Positions 62,700 to 64,000 of a stretch of DNA of 64,000 nucleotides are shown here, piece after piece. The stretch comes from Oscillatoriales cyanobacterium (lineage in GTDB: Bacteria; Cyanobacteriota; Cyanobacteriia; Cyanobacteriales; Microcoleaceae). The stretch is taken from contig RDYN01000018.1 of NCBI GenBank assembly GCA_004293365.1, positions 1 through 64,000 of the forward strand, read 5' to 3'. The notes under the pieces were generated by a model that saw only the letters and a list, made by a program, of their open reading frames with translations, searched no databases and had not been told where the DNA came from. The number at the start of each line of letters is the position of its first letter. Position 1 is the first letter of the stretch. Made by a program: the position numbers and the translations under genes.

Positions 62700-63083
62700 A
62701 GTTTCGGGTCGGAACCAAAAAGCCGATTTAGCTTGACCAGCAGAAGCCCCGCACTCTACTCAATCGAGGGTGAGCGACGGGATAAATGCCAGCAAGTTGA
62801 CGATTCCATCCCAAAGTCGAATTCCTCTTCGCCACTGGGAACAGCGTCGGGGTGGATGACGAAACGAGCAAATTTTTTGATGTAGTGAAGCATCTTGACC
62901 ATTACCTCCAATGCAAAAACCAAGCTAAACGGAGCGTGTTGCAAGAAAAAGTATGGGTCTTGGGAACCAGGACTCCTGCCCTTGGAGGCAATGTAAGACC
63001 AAAAAGACTACGGAGTTCGCTTGGCGGTTGTCATTGAATTGGGAAGCCCGTGCTGTACCGTAGGTCAGCGTCGGGTAGTTCAT
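62700..63083. mobile_element. probable IS200/IS605-type end sequences (relic)
   Basis: Two end-like hairpins are visible: CACTCTACTCAATCGAGGGTG near 62750-62770, and CCCGTGCTG...CAGCGTCGGG near 63047-63074 followed by TAGTTCATA. These resemble terminal structures of cyanobacterial IS605-type elements as I recall them. No intact transposase lies between. The whole 62432-63108 spacer shows no convincing gene. Confidence 0.35.
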
Positions 63084-63108
63084 AATAAATAAAATTGAGG
63101 AATACAAA

Positions 63109-64000
63109 GTGGTTGCTTCTCCAGAAAAAATCGAGTTCAAAATATCTGCTGCACCCGCAAGTAATGACCGGGTTGCTGTCTTGCTGATGGGTTACGGCGA
63201 AGTCGAAAGCTACGACGATTTTGCCAACTACAACGAACAAGCTTTAAATTTACTTACGGCAAAGTTTGCCCCGGTACCGACTTGGATTTATCCGCCGCTG
63301 GCCAAGATTTTAGCAATCTTTGACTTGCACGAATGGAGTCACCAGCACGGTCAATTTGTTTCGCCGCACAATGCTATTTTTGAACAGCAGCGGGCGGGGA
63401 TTGAAAAGAATTTGCAGGAAAAATGGGGCGATCGGGTAAAAGTGTTCAAAGCTTTTAACTTTTGCGCGCCGTTTTTGCCGGAACAAGTAATTCCGCAAAT
63501 TAAAGCTGAAGGCTTTGATAAGATTCTGATTTATCCGCTGTTGGTTGTTGATTCTGTTTTCACCAGCGGCATTGCTGTAGAACAGGTGAATAAGGCTTTA
63601 GCTCAAACATTTGATGGTAAGGAACATTGGGTAAAAGGACAGCGCTACATTCCTTCTTTTTACGATGAACCGGCTTACATTCAGCTAATGGCTGATATGG
63701 TTGAAGATGAGATTAAGAATGATTTGGCTGTAGCGCATTTGCCTTCTCAAATTGGGATTGTGTTGATGAATCACGGTTGTCCGCACAAGGCGAAGGGCTT
63801 TACTTCGGGGATTGTGGAAAGTCAAGCTTTGTACGATCGCGTGCGGGAACGTTTGATGTATCGCTATCCTTTGATTTCGGTGGGCTGGCTGAATCACGAC
63901 ACGCCGCTGATTGAATGGACACAGCCGGATGCGACGTTGGCTGCGAAGAATTTGATTGATTTGGGTGCAACTGCGATCGTGTTTATGCCGATCGGATTTG
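63109..64000 (+). CDS. ferrochelatase-family protein (partial, runs off the window)
   Basis: An open frame from GTG 63109 continues past the right edge (297 codons seen). The product starts MVASPEKIEFKISAAPASND and contains VAVLLMGYGEVESYDDFANY, FNFCAPFLPEQVIPQIKAEG, KILIYPLLVVDSVFTSGIAV and GIVLMNHGCPHKAKGFTSGI. This is a divergent cyanobacterial branch of the ferrochelatase family, distinct from canonical HemH. It may chelate a metal or act on a tetrapyrrole; the exact role is unclear. TTGAGG lies 8 bases upstream of the GTG. Confidence 0.8.
   Translation, partial: MVASPEKIEFKISAAPASNDRVAVLLMGYGEVESYDDFANYNEQALNLLTAKFAPVPTWIYPPLAKILAIFDLHEWSHQHGQFVSPHNAIFEQQRAGIEKNLQEKWGDRVKVFKAFNFCAPFLPEQVIPQIKAEGFDKILIYPLLVVDSVFTSGIAVEQVNKALAQTFDGKEHWVKGQRYIPSFYDEPAYIQLMADMVEDEIKNDLAVAHLPSQIGIVLMNHGCPHKAKGFTSGIVESQALYDRVRERLMYRYPLISVGWLNHDTPLIEWTQPDATLAAKNLIDLGATAIVFMPIGF

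Overview
The window is chromosomal DNA of a filamentous cyanobacterium. The HIP1 octamer GCGATCGC and its core CGATCG are very frequent. Cyanobacterial marker genes are present (DUF3370, DUF3120, DUF1350 and DUF3685 proteins, CRR6, a plastid-type pyruvate dehydrogenase E2, a FurC-like regulator). Gene-poor spacers are full of short palindromic repeats and MITEs. The gene set best fits a non-heterocystous Oscillatoriales genome such as Microcoleus or Oscillatoria; that placement is inference.

Layout. 0-5 kb: a DUF427 protein, a RecQ helicase, and an AT-rich two-gene AAA ATPase/TOPRIM-like pair that looks like a defence module. 4.8-15.7 kb: a minus-strand secretion locus with a HetC-like C39-peptidase ABC exporter, an HlyD adaptor, a HetP-family protein, three small Gly-Gly-leader peptides (two of them tandem near-copies), a Pro/Thr-rich RTX calcium-binding protein and a parvulin. 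16-31 kb: gene remnants, an LRR protein, acyl-ACP synthetase, YlqD, PDH E2, DUF3370, SurE, pentapeptide and FAD oxidoreductase genes and CRR6, separated by MITEs. 31-39 kb: a degenerate receiver/DUF3685 protein, a large membrane-anchored repeat protein, a FurC/PerR-like regulator, an Hpt protein and a frameshifted DUF1345 membrane protein.

39.8-41.3 kb: the most interesting gene. One 508-residue protein appears to join a CARF-like sensor, a HEPN RNase motif and a Cas10-like minimal CRISPR polymerase (mCpol) palm domain. There is no CRISPR array or cas gene nearby. If correct, one polypeptide could make, sense and act on a cyclic-nucleotide signal.

41-64 kb: a predicted PD-(D/E)XK protein, sulfiredoxin, Dps, and an HTH/GrpE-like fusion. 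A partner-switching set follows (STAS with an apparent internal deletion, PP2C with receiver domain, RsbW-like kinase), interrupted by a TnpB element. Next come two paralogous family-2 glycosyltransferases, one frameshifted, around a 1.1-kb possibly structured spacer. The remainder is gamma-glutamyltransferase, a PEP-CTERM protein, PanD, a DnaJ-pentapeptide fusion, hydrolases, a retropepsin-like protein, DUF3120, and a ferrochelatase-family gene that runs off the right edge. No tRNA, rRNA or CRISPR array was recognised.
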